A program made the translations under genes and the position numbers. Source: Arthrobacter sp. M2012083 (GTDB taxonomy: Bacteria; Actinomycetota; Actinomycetes; Actinomycetales; Micrococcaceae). Taken from it: a stretch of DNA of 64,000 nt. The DNA lies in the NCBI RefSeq assembly GCF_000281065.1, contig NZ_AKKK01000015.1, positions 1-64,000 on the forward strand, in the 5' to 3' direction. The notes below the pieces were generated by a model, which worked only from the letters and a program-made list of their open reading frames with translations, made no database searches and was not told the DNA's origin. Shown piece after piece: positions 25,989 through 36,877 of the stretch. The number at the start of each line of letters is the position of its first letter. Position 1 is the stretch's first letter.

Positions 25989-27239
25989 GTGTACCAGATT
26001 GAAAATGTTTTGCGACCCTATGCGTGGGGTTCGACGACGGCGATCGCCGGCTTGCTTGGTCGGCCGGCATCAGGTGGTCCCGAAGCCGAAATGTGGATCG
26101 GAGCCCACCCGGACTCCCCCTCCACAGCCGTCCACCCCAACGGAGTCACCCAGCCCTTGGACGCGTTGATCGCCTCGGATCCCCTGCGAAGCCTGGGCTC
26201 GGAAAGCCTCGCCGAGTTCGGCCCACGGCTGCCGTTCCTCACCAAGCTCCTGGCCGCAGAGCAACCGCTGTCCTTGCAGGTGCACCCCAGCCTCGACCAG
26301 GCCCGGGAAGGATTCGCACGGGAGAATGCGGCCGGCATTCCCGCCGATGCAGCAGGCCGCAACTACCGGGACGACAACCACAAACCGGAGATGATCTTCG
26401 CCCTCACACCGTTCCAAGCACTGTGTGGTTTCCGTTCACCCGCGGAATCCAAGGACATCTTTGGACACCTGGCCCACGTCCTTGATTCCGCGGCAGTGGA
26501 CGTTCCGGATGTCATCAACGGCGTCATCGCAGATCTCGGCCAGCCCGATGAGCCTGCAGCGCTGAAAGCAGCCTTCAGTCGACTCATCCAGGGTGGCTCC
26601 GGCGTCTCCGACGCCATCAACGAGGTTGTCGCCGTCCTGTCCGCCGGCGCACCGCTGGAGCCGCACCGCCAGGCGTTGACTGCCATGGTGGACATCAACG
26701 AAGCCTTCCCCGGAGATCCCGGCGTCCTCATTTCCCTTCTTCTCAACCATCTGTCCTTGCAGCCCGGTGACGTGGTGTACCTGCCGGCCGGCAACGTCCA
26801 CGCTTACCTCCACGGGTTGGGCGTGGAGGTCATGGCGTCCTCGGACAATGTCCTCCGTGGCGGACTCACGCCCAAGCACGTGGATGTCCCGGAGTTGCTG
26901 AAGACCGTGCGCTTCGAAGCACTCGGGGTGCCCCGCATCGAGGCAAGCGGGACCGAGTTCGGGCAGGAACTGTACCGGCCGCCCTTCAAGGAATTCCAGC
27001 TGCAGCGCATTGAGCTCGGCCCGGGCGCCGAGCCGGTGCCCCTGGCACAAACCGGGCCCGCCGTCGTCGTGGTGGTGTCCGGTTCGGTGTTGCTCGACTC
27101 CCCCAAGAGCGATCTCAAGTTGCAGCGCGGCGCTGCCGCGTTCATCCCCGACATCGAGGCCCCCGTGAACGTCCACCCCGTGCAGGGAGCGACGGACACC
27201 AGTGTTGCCTTTGCGGTGACCACGGGGCTGGGGAACTGA
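25989..27239 (+). CDS. manA: Mannose-6-phosphate isomerase, class I
   Basis: A 416-aa zinc enzyme interconverting fructose-6-P and mannose-6-P, feeding GDP-mannose for lipid- and protein-linked mannose. Type I motifs are present: YAWGSTTAIAGLLG, PLSLQVHPSLDQAREGF with the metal-binding QVH, YRDDNHKPEMIFALTPF and PAGNVHAYLHGLGVEVMASSDNVLRGGLTPKHVD. The start is GTG with a weak AAGGAC site. It is followed 3 bp later by the FemAB gene. Its product suits the Pmt enzyme at 2.7 kb. No phosphomannomutase gene is in the window. Confidence 0.95.
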   Translation: MYQIENVLRPYAWGSTTAIAGLLGRPASGGPEAEMWIGAHPDSPSTAVHPNGVTQPLDALIASDPLRSLGSESLAEFGPRLPFLTKLLAAEQPLSLQVHPSLDQAREGFARENAAGIPADAAGRNYRDDNHKPEMIFALTPFQALCGFRSPAESKDIFGHLAHVLDSAAVDVPDVINGVIADLGQPDEPAALKAAFSRLIQGGSGVSDAINEVVAVLSAGAPLEPHRQALTAMVDINEAFPGDPGVLISLLLNHLSLQPGDVVYLPAGNVHAYLHGLGVEVMASSDNVLRGGLTPKHVDVPELLKTVRFEALGVPRIEASGTEFGQELYRPPFKEFQLQRIELGPGAEPVPLAQTGPAVVVVVSGSVLLDSPKSDLKLQRGAAAFIPDIEAPVNVHPVQGATDTSVAFAVTTGLGN

Positions 27240-27242
27240 TTC

Positions 27243-28178
27243 ATGGAGTTTTTCCTGCAAACGCCCGCCTGGGCGGCTGTCCAGCGTTCCCTCGGACGCC
27301 GTGTCCATGAGCAGTCCGGGCCGGGCTGGAGTTTCCTCGCCATCGAGGAGAAGAACCCGGCCGGCAAGGTCATTTACGCCCCCTACGGCCCTGTGGCGGA
27401 GTCCGTGGAAGCTTTCGACGCCGCCACTGGTGCCTTGGTGGCCCTGGCAAAGGCGGAGGGTGCTGCGTTCGTGCGGATGGAGCCCGCTGCCGCTGGATTT
27501 GCAGCGTCCGACGCCGATGCTCTCCTTCGCGCCCGCGGAATGACGCCGGCCCCGGTCAACCAACAGCCTGAGCTCAGCTGGATCGTGGATCTTGAGGGCG
27601 ACTTCAAAGACGTCCTGGCTGGTATGAAACCAACCAACAGGAACCTCTACAGGAACATCCACAAGAAGGGTGTGACCTTCCGCGCTTCCCAGGATCCCGC
27701 CGATATCTCGGTGCTCCTGCACTTCCTCCACCTGACAGCTGCCCGAAATGGCTTCAAGCCCCAAAGCGACGAGTACCTCACGCAAGTAGCCGCTTCCCTG
27801 CTGCCCAATGGTGCGGGAACGTTGTTCATAGCGGAGCTTGAGGGCGAGCCGATCGCCGCTGCCTTTGCCTATGACTCTGCTGATACCCGTGTGTACGCCC
27901 ACGCTGCCTTGGACGATACCCACCGTAAGCTCAGCGCGGGCATCCCCCTCCTGGTGACTTTGATGGCCGACGCCAGGGAGAAGGGCCTCAAACACGTCGA
28001 CCTTTGGGGTGTGGCACCGGAGGACCAACCGGACCACAAATGGGCGGGCTTCACGGCGTTCAAAAAGTCATTCGGAGGCCGTGAAGTCTCCTACCCTGGC
28101 ACGTGGGACCTCCCAGTCAACAAGCTCCGTTACGGCGCCTACCAGTTGGCCAGGAAGCTCCGCGACAAACTCCGCTAA
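27243..28178 (+). CDS. FemA/FemB family peptidoglycan bridge aminoacyltransferase
   Basis: A 311-aa cytoplasmic enzyme of the FemABX family (paired GNAT-like folds) that adds amino acids from aminoacyl-tRNA to lipid II to build the interpeptide bridge. FFLQTPAWAAVQRSLG is the typical start. GMKPTNRNLYRNIHKKGV and HLTAARNGFKPQSDEYL are family landmarks, and DLWGVAPEDQPDHKWAGFTAFKKSFGG is the conserved C-terminal segment. Arthrobacter relatives have Lys-based A3-type peptidoglycan with such bridges; which residue is added cannot be told. It is directly downstream of manA (3-bp gap). Confidence 0.92.
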   Translation: MEFFLQTPAWAAVQRSLGRRVHEQSGPGWSFLAIEEKNPAGKVIYAPYGPVAESVEAFDAATGALVALAKAEGAAFVRMEPAAAGFAASDADALLRARGMTPAPVNQQPELSWIVDLEGDFKDVLAGMKPTNRNLYRNIHKKGVTFRASQDPADISVLLHFLHLTAARNGFKPQSDEYLTQVAASLLPNGAGTLFIAELEGEPIAAAFAYDSADTRVYAHAALDDTHRKLSAGIPLLVTLMADAREKGLKHVDLWGVAPEDQPDHKWAGFTAFKKSFGGREVSYPGTWDLPVNKLRYGAYQLARKLRDKLR

Positions 28179-28214
28179 GCCAAGGCCCGGAGTCAGCACA
28201 GGGAATCTGTTCCT

Positions 28215-28300
28215 CCACCACCTACATTGAGGGCACCTGCATCACGACACGCCCAGACACTCGGCGTGTCCTCAGGTTTCCCTACCCAAAGTAGGTGGTG
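28215..28300. repeat. Nested hairpin element downstream of femAB
   Basis: The outer stem pairs CACCACCTAC (28216-28225) with GTAGGTGGTG (28291-28300). A middle ACCTG/CAGGT stem follows, then an inner 8-bp stem GACACGCC (28246-28253) with GGCGTGTC (28263-28270). It may be a femAB terminator or a structured RNA. There is no T-run after the outer stem. Confidence 0.5.
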
Positions 28301-28374
28301 ACGGCACACCCGGAGCACTGCCCCACCCTTTATCAGCACGCAGCCGGAAGCCGCGGCACCATCGCATCCGGACA

Positions 28375-28456
28375 GCGAAAAGCGCCCTATCGCGTCAGCG
28401 GCATCAAATCGACGAGGTACGAGGAGATAGCCGCAGAGCGATAGGGCGCTTTTCGC
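28375..28456. repeat. 19-bp perfect inverted repeat (REP-like element)
   Basis: Arms 28375-28393 and 28438-28456 are perfect 19-mers (GCGAAAAGCGCCCTATCGC and its complement). The 44-nt loop has its own GCGGC/GCCGC stem and the core CGAGGTACGAG, shared with the element at 9716-9787. It lies 28 bp beyond the glpX stop. Confidence 0.65.
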
Positions 28457-28483
28457 GTCAAAGACGCGACAGCAACGGGGTGG

Positions 28484-29521
28484 TTACGGCTTGCGCGCGT
28501 ACGTCTCCCACTTGGATGCGTGGTGCTCAGCCTCTACGAAGCGGACCGTCCCGGACTTGGAGCGCATCACGATGGACTGCGTCATGACGCGGTCCTTCTG
28601 GTAACGCACGCCGTGGAGAAGGTCGCCATCGGTGATGCCGGTTGCTGCGAAGTAGCAGTTGTCCGAGGTCACGAGGTCGTTGGTGGACAGGACGCGGTCG
28701 AGGTCGTGTCCGGCGTCGATGGCCTTCTGCTTCTCTTCGTCCGACGTCGGCCACAGGCGGCCTTGGATGACACCGCCGAGCGACTTGATGGCACAGGCGG
28801 CAACGATGCCTTCCGGGGTGCCACCGATGCCCATGAGGGCGTCAACGCCGGTGCCGGAGCGTGCTGCTGCGATGGCGCCGGCGACGTCACCGTCCATGAT
28901 GAACTTGGTGCGGGCACCGGCTTCGCGGATTTCTTCCACGAGGGGGCGGTGGCGGTCGCGGTCCAGGATCATGACGTTGAGCTGGTTGACCTTGACGCCC
29001 TTGGCTTTGGCGATAAGGTGCAGGTTCTGCTTGACGGGGAGGCGGAGGTCCACCATGTCGGCGGCTTCGGGGCCGGTGACGAGCTTCTCCATGTAGAACA
29101 CAGCGGAGGGGTCGAACATGGATCCGCGCTCAGCAACTGCCAGCACTGCGAGAGCGTTGTTGATGCCCAGGGCGGTCAGGCGCGTTCCGTCAATAGGGTC
29201 CACGGCGACGTCGCACTCGGGACCGGTGCCGTCACCAACCTGCTCGCCATTGAACAGCATGGGCGCTTCATCTTTTTCGCCTTCACCGATGACCACGACG
29301 CCGTTGAAGTGGACGGTGTGAAGGAACGAACGCATGGCATCGACGGCGGCACCGTCTGCCTTGTTCTTGTCGCCGAAACCTACCCAGTGGCCACCGGCAA
29401 TTGCCGCGGCTTCGGTGACACGGACGAGTTCAAGCGCAAGGTTGCGGTCGGGTTCGTCGAGGCCGACGGCGAGCGACGGCGAAATCGTGGAATACTGCTG
29501 GGTCATTGGTGCAGGAGACAC
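28484..29521 (-). CDS. glpX: Fructose-1,6-bisphosphatase, class II
   Basis: A 345-aa metal-dependent gluconeogenic phosphatase of the GlpX family, the usual FBPase in actinobacteria. Visible motifs are [31 protein letters not shown] (metal site), [19 protein letters not shown] and [21 protein letters not shown]. The GTG at 29521 is chosen because AAGAAGAGG lies 5 nt upstream; the internal ATG at 29506 lacks a ribosome-binding site. It is divergent from the DUF4245 gene. The long inverted repeat just beyond the stop may end the transcript. Confidence 0.95.
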   Translation of the reverse strand: MSPAPMTQQYSTISPSLAVGLDEPDRNLALELVRVTEAAAIAGGHWVGFGDKNKADGAAVDAMRSFLHTVHFNGVVVIGEGEKDEAPMLFNGEQVGDGTGPECDVAVDPIDGTRLTALGINNALAVLAVAERGSMFDPSAVFYMEKLVTGPEAADMVDLRLPVKQNLHLIAKAKGVKVNQLNVMILDRDRHRPLVEEIREAGARTKFIMDGDVAGAIAAARSGTGVDALMGIGGTPEGIVAACAIKSLGGVIQGRLWPTSDEEKQKAIDAGHDLDRVLSTNDLVTSDNCYFAATGITDGDLLHGVRYQKDRVMTQSIVMRSKSGTVRFVEAEHHASKWETYARKP

Positions 29522-29706
29522 TTGAACCTCTTCTTCGAGTGACGATTCACGGGACCGGACATGGTTGCACGGGGCAACCCGGGGTTCCTCTATCAACGAT
29601 CATAGTCGCCACGTGGTCCGGGAGTCGTTGGATGACCACGGTCTGCAATACCGGTGGTGAGGTTGCCGGATGTGTGTTCCCTGCCGCGATAAGCGATCAT
29701 GGAGGG

Positions 29707-30408
29707 GTGAGTGAAACGCAGGACAAGCCCGCTGCCGGCAATGAGCCCGAAGCCGCGGAGGCTAACCAAACAAGCGCCCAGGCAACCCCGGATGCCCCCT
29801 TTAAACCCGTCATCGCGGCGAAAGCTGCCAAGCGGGCCAACGCTTCGGTCATCGGCATGGTCATAGCGCTGCTTGTCTGTGTACTGGCTTTCCTCCCCAT
29901 CGTTTTGATGAACCCGGCTCCCAAGGGCGAAGGTTTCAGGCCGGATGTTGACGTAGCGGCGATCGCTCGCAACGCCACGGGTGTGGCGGGATTCACACCG
30001 GTTACTCCGGATACGGGCGACACATTCAAGCCCAACTACGCCCGGTGGGAGTCGGGCAGTGGAAGCGGCGTTCCTACCTGGGAGATCGGCTTCCTGACTC
30101 CCAAGGAAAATTTCATCGGCCTCACCCAGAGCAACCAGGCAAACCCCACGTGGGTTCTGCAGCAAACGGAGAACCTTCCTGTCACCGGCACGCGTAGTGC
30201 AGGCGGCCAGGAATGGGAGCTGCGGGACTCCGGCAAGGAAAAGCGCAGCATGGTCCTGGAGTACCGCGGCACCACCATCGTCCTGAACGGCACAGCAAAC
30301 CTGGATGAGTTCGCAACGTTGGCGGCCGCCGTCGTGAAGTCTGCAGAACAGGCCCCGCCTGCAAGCGCACCGGCAACTGCAACTGCTTCCGCGGGGCCCT
30401 CCGCCTAA
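29707..30408 (+). CDS. DUF4245 domain-containing membrane-anchored protein
   Basis: A 233-aa actinobacterial protein of unknown function. A disordered Ala/Glu-rich N-terminus of about 50 residues precedes one transmembrane helix (VIGMVIALLVCVLAFLPIVL). The extracytoplasmic DUF4245 domain follows (FKPNYARWESGS, ENFIGLTQSNQANPTWVLQQ, VLEYRGTTIVLNGTANLDEF), then an Ala/Pro tail. The GTG at 29707 lies 6 nt after GATCAT, a plausible leaderless arrangement; GGAGGG is too close to serve as a ribosome-binding site. It is a conserved neighbour of glpX and fumC. Confidence 0.8.
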   Translation: MSETQDKPAAGNEPEAAEANQTSAQATPDAPFKPVIAAKAAKRANASVIGMVIALLVCVLAFLPIVLMNPAPKGEGFRPDVDVAAIARNATGVAGFTPVTPDTGDTFKPNYARWESGSGSGVPTWEIGFLTPKENFIGLTQSNQANPTWVLQQTENLPVTGTRSAGGQEWELRDSGKEKRSMVLEYRGTTIVLNGTANLDEFATLAAAVVKSAEQAPPASAPATATASAGPSA

Positions 30409-30463
30409 CTCCGTATCTGCCTAACCCGGCGCAACAGTTTCACGGACTGCCCCGTCCGCGTCG

Positions 30464-30469
30464 TAAAGT
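30464..30469 (+). promoter_or_regulatory. Leaderless -10 element of the carbonic anhydrase gene
   Basis: TAAAGT, 7 nt before the GTG at 30477. Confidence 0.45.
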
Positions 30470-30476
30470 AAGGCTC

Positions 30477-31091
30477 GTGCCTACTTACCTGACTCCAGCC
30501 CTGGCGTGGCGCCGTCTCCGCGAGGGCAACGAACGTTTTGTTTCCGGCGAATCCCTGCACCCCAACCAGGATGCTTCGCGACGATCTTCCCTCATTGAGA
30601 ACCAGAACCCCTTCGCCGTGATCTTCGGCTGCTCGGATTCGCGGCTCGCTGCAGAGATTATTTTTGACCTGGGGCTCGGTGACGCCTTCGTGGTGCGCAC
30701 TGCCGGCCAGGTCATTGACGATGCGGTCCTGGGTTCCCTCGAGTACAGCATCAGCGAACTCCGGGTTCCGCTGATCGTCATCCTCGGCCATGACAGCTGC
30801 GGTGCCGTGAAGGCCACCAAGGCGGCCGTTGAAACGGGCGAGATGCCCCCGGGCTTCATCCGCGACCTCGTAGAGCGCATCACCCCCTCCGTCCTGACAG
30901 CCAAGCGCAATAGCCAGGAAGACGTCAACGACATGGTGGTGGAGCACGTCAAGCAGACTGCTGCCCGCCTGGCTGATAGCTCACGTGTGATTTCCGACGC
31001 CATCGACGACGGCCGGGTTGCCGTCATCGGCTTGTCGTACAAGCTCGACGAAGGCCGTGCGGCCCTCGTTTCCGGGATCGGCAAGCTCTAG
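30477..31091 (+). CDS. Beta-class carbonic anhydrase
   Basis: A 204-aa zinc enzyme that interconverts CO2 and bicarbonate. The ligands are recognisable: CSDSR (first Cys plus the Asp-Arg dyad) near residue 51, and HDSCGAV (His and second Cys) near 104. The N-terminal LTPALAWRRLREGNERFVSG is the family's usual lead-in. The start is GTG, probably leaderless. It is followed by a strong terminator hairpin, so it is monocistronic, in a cluster of central-carbon genes. Confidence 0.94.
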   Translation: MPTYLTPALAWRRLREGNERFVSGESLHPNQDASRRSSLIENQNPFAVIFGCSDSRLAAEIIFDLGLGDAFVVRTAGQVIDDAVLGSLEYSISELRVPLIVILGHDSCGAVKATKAAVETGEMPPGFIRDLVERITPSVLTAKRNSQEDVNDMVVEHVKQTAARLADSSRVISDAIDDGRVAVIGLSYKLDEGRAALVSGIGKL

Positions 31092-31095
31092 GACG

Positions 31096-31125
31096 ACGTG
31101 CTCCGGCCGCAGCGCCGGAGCACGT
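31096..31125 (+). terminator. Terminator after the carbonic anhydrase gene
   Basis: A 12-bp perfect stem: ACGTGCTCCGGC (31096-31107) and GCCGGAGCACGT (31114-31125), with a 6-nt loop, 4 bp after the stop codon. There is no strong T-run. Confidence 0.65.
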
Positions 31126-31166
31126 AGCACTCCCCTCCGGGTTTTCTGTGGAGCGTCCGATCGCCC

Positions 31167-31172
31167 TAAGCT
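31167..31172 (+). promoter_or_regulatory. Leaderless -10 element of fumC
   Basis: TAAGCT, 6 nt before the fumC ATG at 31179. Confidence 0.6.
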
Positions 31173-31178
31173 AGCCCC

Positions 31179-32606
31179 ATGACTTCCACCACTGAGTTCC
31201 GTATTGAACATGACACGATGGGCGAAGTTCGCGTCCCCGTGAACGCCCTGTACCGCGCCCAGACGCAGCGTGCTGTGGAGAACTTCCCGATCTCCGGCAA
31301 GACGCTTGAGCGCACACACATCGAGGCTCTTGCCCGCGTGAAGAAGGCAGCCGCACTGGCGAATGCCGAGCTGGGGGTGCTCGATGGTGAGCTCGCCGAG
31401 GCAATTGCCGCCGCTGCCGATGAGGTTGCCACCGGTAAGTACGACGGCGACTTCCCGATTGACGTTTTCCAAACCGGCTCGGGCACTTCCTCCAACATGA
31501 ACACCAACGAGGTCATCGCCGAACTGGCATCGCGCGCCCTCGCGGCCGCAGGGAGCGACAAAGTTGTCCACCCGAACGACCACGTGAACGCATCGCAGTC
31601 CTCCAACGATGTCTTCCCGACGTCCGTGCACGTTGCCGCCACCTCGGCCCTGATCAACGACCTGATCCCGGCACTGGAGTACCTGGCTGCTTCGCTGGAC
31701 CGCAAGGCCGCGGAATTCAAGGACGTCGTCAAATCCGGCCGTACCCACCTCATGGACGCTACGCCGGTCATGCTCGGCCAGGAATTCGGCGGCTACGCGG
31801 CCCAGGTCCGGTACGGCATCGAGCGCATCAACGCCGCACTCCCCCGCGTTGCCGAAGTTCCCCTGGGTGGCACCGCTGTTGGTACCGGAATCAACACTCC
31901 AGCCGGCTTCCCGGAGCGCGTCATCGAACTCCTTGCCGCAGACACCGGCCTGCCGCTGACGGAGGCCCGCGACCACTTCGAAGCACAGGCAAACCGTGAC
32001 GGCTTGATCGAGGGCTCCAGCCAGCTCCGCAACATCGCGATCTCCTTCATGAAGATCAACAACGACCTCCGCTGGATGGGTTCCGGCCCCAACACGGGCC
32101 TCGGCGAAATCGCCATTCCGGACCTTCAGCCGGGCTCCTCGATCATGCCGGGCAAGGTCAACCCGGTCATCTGCGAAGCGTCCATCATGGTCTGCGCCCA
32201 GGTCATCGGCAACGACACCGCCATCGCCTGGTCCGGCACCAACGGCGCCTTCGAACTCAACGTGGGCATCCCTGTTATGGCCGCCAACCTGCTTGAGTCC
32301 ATCCGCCTGCTGGCCAACACCAGCCGTGTCATGGCCGACAAGATGATCGACGGCATCACCGCCAACGTTGAGCGTGCACGCTTCCTTGCGGAGGCTTCCC
32401 CGTCCATCGTGACCCCGCTGAACAAGTTCATTGGTTACGAGAACGCCGCGAAGATCGCAAAGATTGCCGTCAAGGAGGGCCTGACCATCCGCCAGGCTAC
32501 CGAGAAGCTTGGTTTCGTCGGCGAGGGCGAAGGCAAGGTTACCGAGGCAGAGCTCGACAAGGCCCTTGACGTCACCACCATGACCTCCCCCGCTCACAAG
32601 AACTAA
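31179..32606 (+). CDS. fumC: Fumarate hydratase, class II
   Basis: A 475-aa TCA-cycle enzyme interconverting fumarate and malate. The superfamily signature [15 protein letters not shown] lies near residue 322. [40 protein letters not shown] and [20 protein letters not shown] are the other substrate-binding segments. The length is typical. The ATG has no ribosome-binding site and sits 6 nt after TAAGCT, so the mRNA is probably leaderless. A strong hairpin follows the gene. Confidence 0.97.
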   Translation: MTSTTEFRIEHDTMGEVRVPVNALYRAQTQRAVENFPISGKTLERTHIEALARVKKAAALANAELGVLDGELAEAIAAAADEVATGKYDGDFPIDVFQTGSGTSSNMNTNEVIAELASRALAAAGSDKVVHPNDHVNASQSSNDVFPTSVHVAATSALINDLIPALEYLAASLDRKAAEFKDVVKSGRTHLMDATPVMLGQEFGGYAAQVRYGIERINAALPRVAEVPLGGTAVGTGINTPAGFPERVIELLAADTGLPLTEARDHFEAQANRDGLIEGSSQLRNIAISFMKINNDLRWMGSGPNTGLGEIAIPDLQPGSSIMPGKVNPVICEASIMVCAQVIGNDTAIAWSGTNGAFELNVGIPVMAANLLESIRLLANTSRVMADKMIDGITANVERARFLAEASPSIVTPLNKFIGYENAAKIAKIAVKEGLTIRQATEKLGFVGEGEGKVTEAELDKALDVTTMTSPAHKN

Positions 32607-32616
32607 TACTCAAAGC

Positions 32617-32664
32617 ACGACGACGGCCGGTACCTTTCGCACGGAAGGTGCCGGCCGTCGTCGT
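32617..32664 (+). terminator. Terminator of fumC
   Basis: A long stem from ACGACGACGGCCGGTACCTT (32617-32636) with the near-complementary 32646-32664 across a 9-nt loop. It lies 10 bp after the fumC stop. Confidence 0.75.
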
Positions 32665-32699
32665 ACTCGGAAGTATGAGTAAAGCCACACTGCAACTTT

Positions 32700-32735
32700 T
32701 TGCACTTTTTATTCTAGAGTGCAAAACTTTACTTT

Positions 32736-32751
<16 letters not shown>
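32700..32751 (+). promoter_or_regulatory. Promoter/operator of the TetR-MFS operon
   Basis: The inverted repeat TTGCACT (32700-32706) N11 AGTGCAA (32718-32724) spans the core promoter. Its left half is the -35 (TTGCAC) and its right half runs into a possible -10 (AAAACT, 32723-32728; 17-nt spacer), 7 nt before the GTG start. Another AGTGCAA (32745-32751) lies inside the gene. This is typical of TetR autorepression. Confidence 0.6.
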
Positions 32752-35092
<2,341 letters not shown>

Positions 35093-35094
35093 CG

Positions 35095-35571
35095 CTAGTC
35101 CTCCACCTGGTACGCCACGGGGCCTTCGGGCTCTGTGGCAAGCCTGATGGCCTCAAGGTTTCCGGCACTCATCTCCGGAAGCTCGTCCAGCGCAAACCAC
35201 CCGACGGCCAGTGATTCGTCGTCGTTGACCCTGGCTTCTCCCGAGACGTATCGGCAGCGGAACGTGATGTCCAGGAAATCGCACACATCGCCGTTGGGGA
35301 AGGTGACAGGCCCCACAACTCCGACGCCGATGATGCGCTCAGTCTCGGCCACCACCGCTGTTTCCTCGAAGATCTCACGGATCAAGCCGGGTGCTGGGTG
35401 CTCCCCCGGCTCAAGCATTCCGGTGATGAGTGCCCAATGACCGTTGTCGGCACGCTGGCCCAAAAGCACCCTGCCTTCGTCGTCGAACACCACTCCCCGC
35501 ACGGCCGGCAGCCAGAGGGGGTCGTTACCGATCTTTTCCCGCAATTTGAGCACGAATTCGGGTGCACCCAT
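35095..35571 (-). CDS. Nudix hydrolase
   Basis: A 158-aa protein with a complete Nudix box G-x5-E-x7-REIFEET-A-V around residues 52-74 (GMLEPGEHPAPGLIREIFEE). It hydrolyses a nucleoside-diphosphate-linked substrate; the substrate cannot be predicted. The N-terminal FVLKLREKIGNDPLWLPAVRGVV resembles the actinobacterial housecleaning/NUDIX subgroup. A purine-rich GAAGGGA lies 10 nt before the ATG. It starts 4 bp after the lipoprotein gene ends, suggesting a two-gene transcript. Confidence 0.9.
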   Translation of the reverse strand: MGAPEFVLKLREKIGNDPLWLPAVRGVVFDDEGRVLLGQRADNGHWALITGMLEPGEHPAPGLIREIFEETAVVAETERIIGVGVVGPVTFPNGDVCDFLDITFRCRYVSGEARVNDDESLAVGWFALDELPEMSAGNLEAIRLATEPEGPVAYQVED

Positions 35572-35575
35572 GGTG

Positions 35576-36133
35576 TCAGCTTCCCTTCAATTCGATGGTC
35601 GCGTGGGAGTTCTTCAAGGTGAGGGTGTCGCCGTCGATTTTCCACTGGACAGGCTGTTCAAAGAGCTCCTCTGTCCACGCCTGGTAGTTGCCCGTTGGCT
35701 CCACGCAGCCCCTATCGGAGACCATCATCCAAAGCTGCGTAAAGACATCATCCTGGACTGAAACTGCCACCTGGAGATAATTGCACGGTGTGTGGACGAA
35801 GAGGGTCCACTCTCCGTTGGCATGCCTCGAGCTCACCCTCAGCGGGTCAGTTCCGAGCCATGCCACCTCTCCCCCGGCATCGGCTCCCCGCACGGACGTG
35901 AACTCGGAACAGCCCAGCGGACCACCTTCGCAGGGGGTCTCCGGTCTCTGCGTGGGATCCGGCTGTTGACTAATGCCCGGCTGCTGCGTCATCCCTGACT
36001 GAATACCAGTCCCCGGGTGGATGCCGGATCCCGTGGATACAGGAGGTTCGTTGACTGTCTGCCCGCATCCGGTCAGCAGTACTGCGCAGGCAATGGACGC
36101 GCCCAGCAGGAACCTCAACCTGATTCGCCGCAC
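35576..36133 (-). CDS. Putative lipoprotein with META-like domain
   Basis: A 185-aa protein with a lipoprotein signal: a basic start (VRRIRLRF), a hydrophobic core and the lipobox LLTG-C at about residue 22. A low-complexity linker rich in Gly/Gln/Pro/Thr with TGSGI/QQPGI repeats follows. The C-terminal 100 residues look like a META/HslJ-type beta domain (GEWTLFVHTPC, WMMVSDRGC, VQWKIDGDTLTLKN). The GTG at 36133 has a strong AGGAGGG 6 nt upstream. The function is unknown; related domains occur in stress-induced envelope proteins. Confidence 0.75.
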   Translation of the reverse strand: MRRIRLRFLLGASIACAVLLTGCGQTVNEPPVSTGSGIHPGTGIQSGMTQQPGISQQPDPTQRPETPCEGGPLGCSEFTSVRGADAGGEVAWLGTDPLRVSSRHANGEWTLFVHTPCNYLQVAVSVQDDVFTQLWMMVSDRGCVEPTGNYQAWTEELFEQPVQWKIDGDTLTLKNSHATIELKGS

Positions 36134-36266
36134 TACAGCCCTCCTGCCGCCCTCACACACGTCCGAACACTCGCTGGGCTAAGCATGACCCAGCCCGGTG
36201 AACGCCGAGAATACGGGGAGCGTTGCAATTTGGCCGCAGTTGGCACGGGACGAGTGGTTTGCGGCT

Positions 36267-36818
36267 TCACGAGGGCAGGACCACCATGGCAACCGTCGCC
36301 CCGGCCAGCATAAAGGGGCCAAACGGAATAGCCGAACGCAGCGTGCCTCTCCGGGCCACCAAGATACCCAGGCTCCACAGCCCGCCCAAGAGGAAGGCAG
36401 CGAACGTCCCGGCAAAGATGTGGCTCCATCCCAAGTAGCCCAGATACAAGCCCAGCACCCCGGCCAGCTTGACGTCCCCAAAGCCCATTCCGGGTGGATG
36501 GACGAGCCGGAGTATGAAGTAGAACAGCCAGAGCAAGGCACCGCCGGCAACAACACCCAGACCCGGCACACCAAAGACCACAGCCGCCGGTGCGCCCTCC
36601 GGGGTTGAATCAGCGAAGTACACCACCAGTGCCGCAGCCAACAGCAGCACCCCAGCCACGGCGTAGGACGGAAACACGATCCGGTTTGGCAACAGGTGGC
36701 TCCGGATGTCTATCACTGTGAGCCGGACGGCCATCACCACGAAGTACAGGCATGCCGCCATCACGAGCCAGAAGCCCAGCGGATTGGCATCCCAGAGGTC
36801 GGAGAGTCGTCGGATCAC
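36267..36818 (-). CDS. A24 family prepilin peptidase
   Basis: A 183-aa membrane protein with about six helices. The two catalytic aspartates of type IV prepilin peptidases are visible: DIRSHLLPNR near residue 34 and GMGFGDVKLAG near 116. It lacks the N-terminal methyltransferase domain of PilD, so it is the short TadV/CpaA-like form. No pilin genes are in the window. The GTG start lies 6 nt after TAGCAT (leaderless). It is divergent from the unknown gene at 36878. Confidence 0.9.
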   Translation of the reverse strand: MIRRLSDLWDANPLGFWLVMAACLYFVVMAVRLTVIDIRSHLLPNRIVFPSYAVAGVLLLAAALVVYFADSTPEGAPAAVVFGVPGLGVVAGGALLWLFYFILRLVHPPGMGFGDVKLAGVLGLYLGYLGWSHIFAGTFAAFLLGGLWSLGILVARRGTLRSAIPFGPFMLAGATVAMVVLPS

Positions 36819-36824
36819 CCTCGG

Positions 36825-36830
36825 ATGCTA
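36825..36830 (-). promoter_or_regulatory. Leaderless -10 element of the prepilin peptidase gene
   Basis: TAGCAT on the minus strand, 6 nt before the GTG at 36818. Confidence 0.55.
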
Positions 36831-36865
36831 TCCCGGTGGCCGCCATTCCCGCTTGAACCCGTAGG

Positions 36866-36871
36866 TAAACT
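36866..36871 (+). promoter_or_regulatory. Leaderless -10 element of the unknown gene
   Basis: TAAACT, 6 nt before the ATG at 36878. It favours that ATG over the GTG at 36872. Confidence 0.55.
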
Positions 36872-36877
36872 GTGGAT

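Larger units (their letters stand above)
28179..28483. other. Convergent intergenic region with two large inverted repeats
   Basis: A 305-bp gap without a credible gene between femAB and glpX. It holds two separate structured elements (28215-28300 and 28375-28456, listed individually) and a small CGCGTC-AAA-GACGCG hairpin at about 28454-28468. Confidence 0.7.

Noticed and set aside
24319..28178. LCP-manA-femAB cluster as a new glycopolymer locus
   Set aside because: All three genes are standard envelope genes of actinobacteria. There are no dedicated polymer synthases or flippases next to them, so a special locus cannot be claimed.
29539..29550. GTGACGATTCAC before glpX as a CRP-like site
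   Set aside because: The spacer is 4, not 6, and it overlaps the glpX leader. A similar GTGA-N4-TCAC lies near 55362. Neither fits the CRP consensus.
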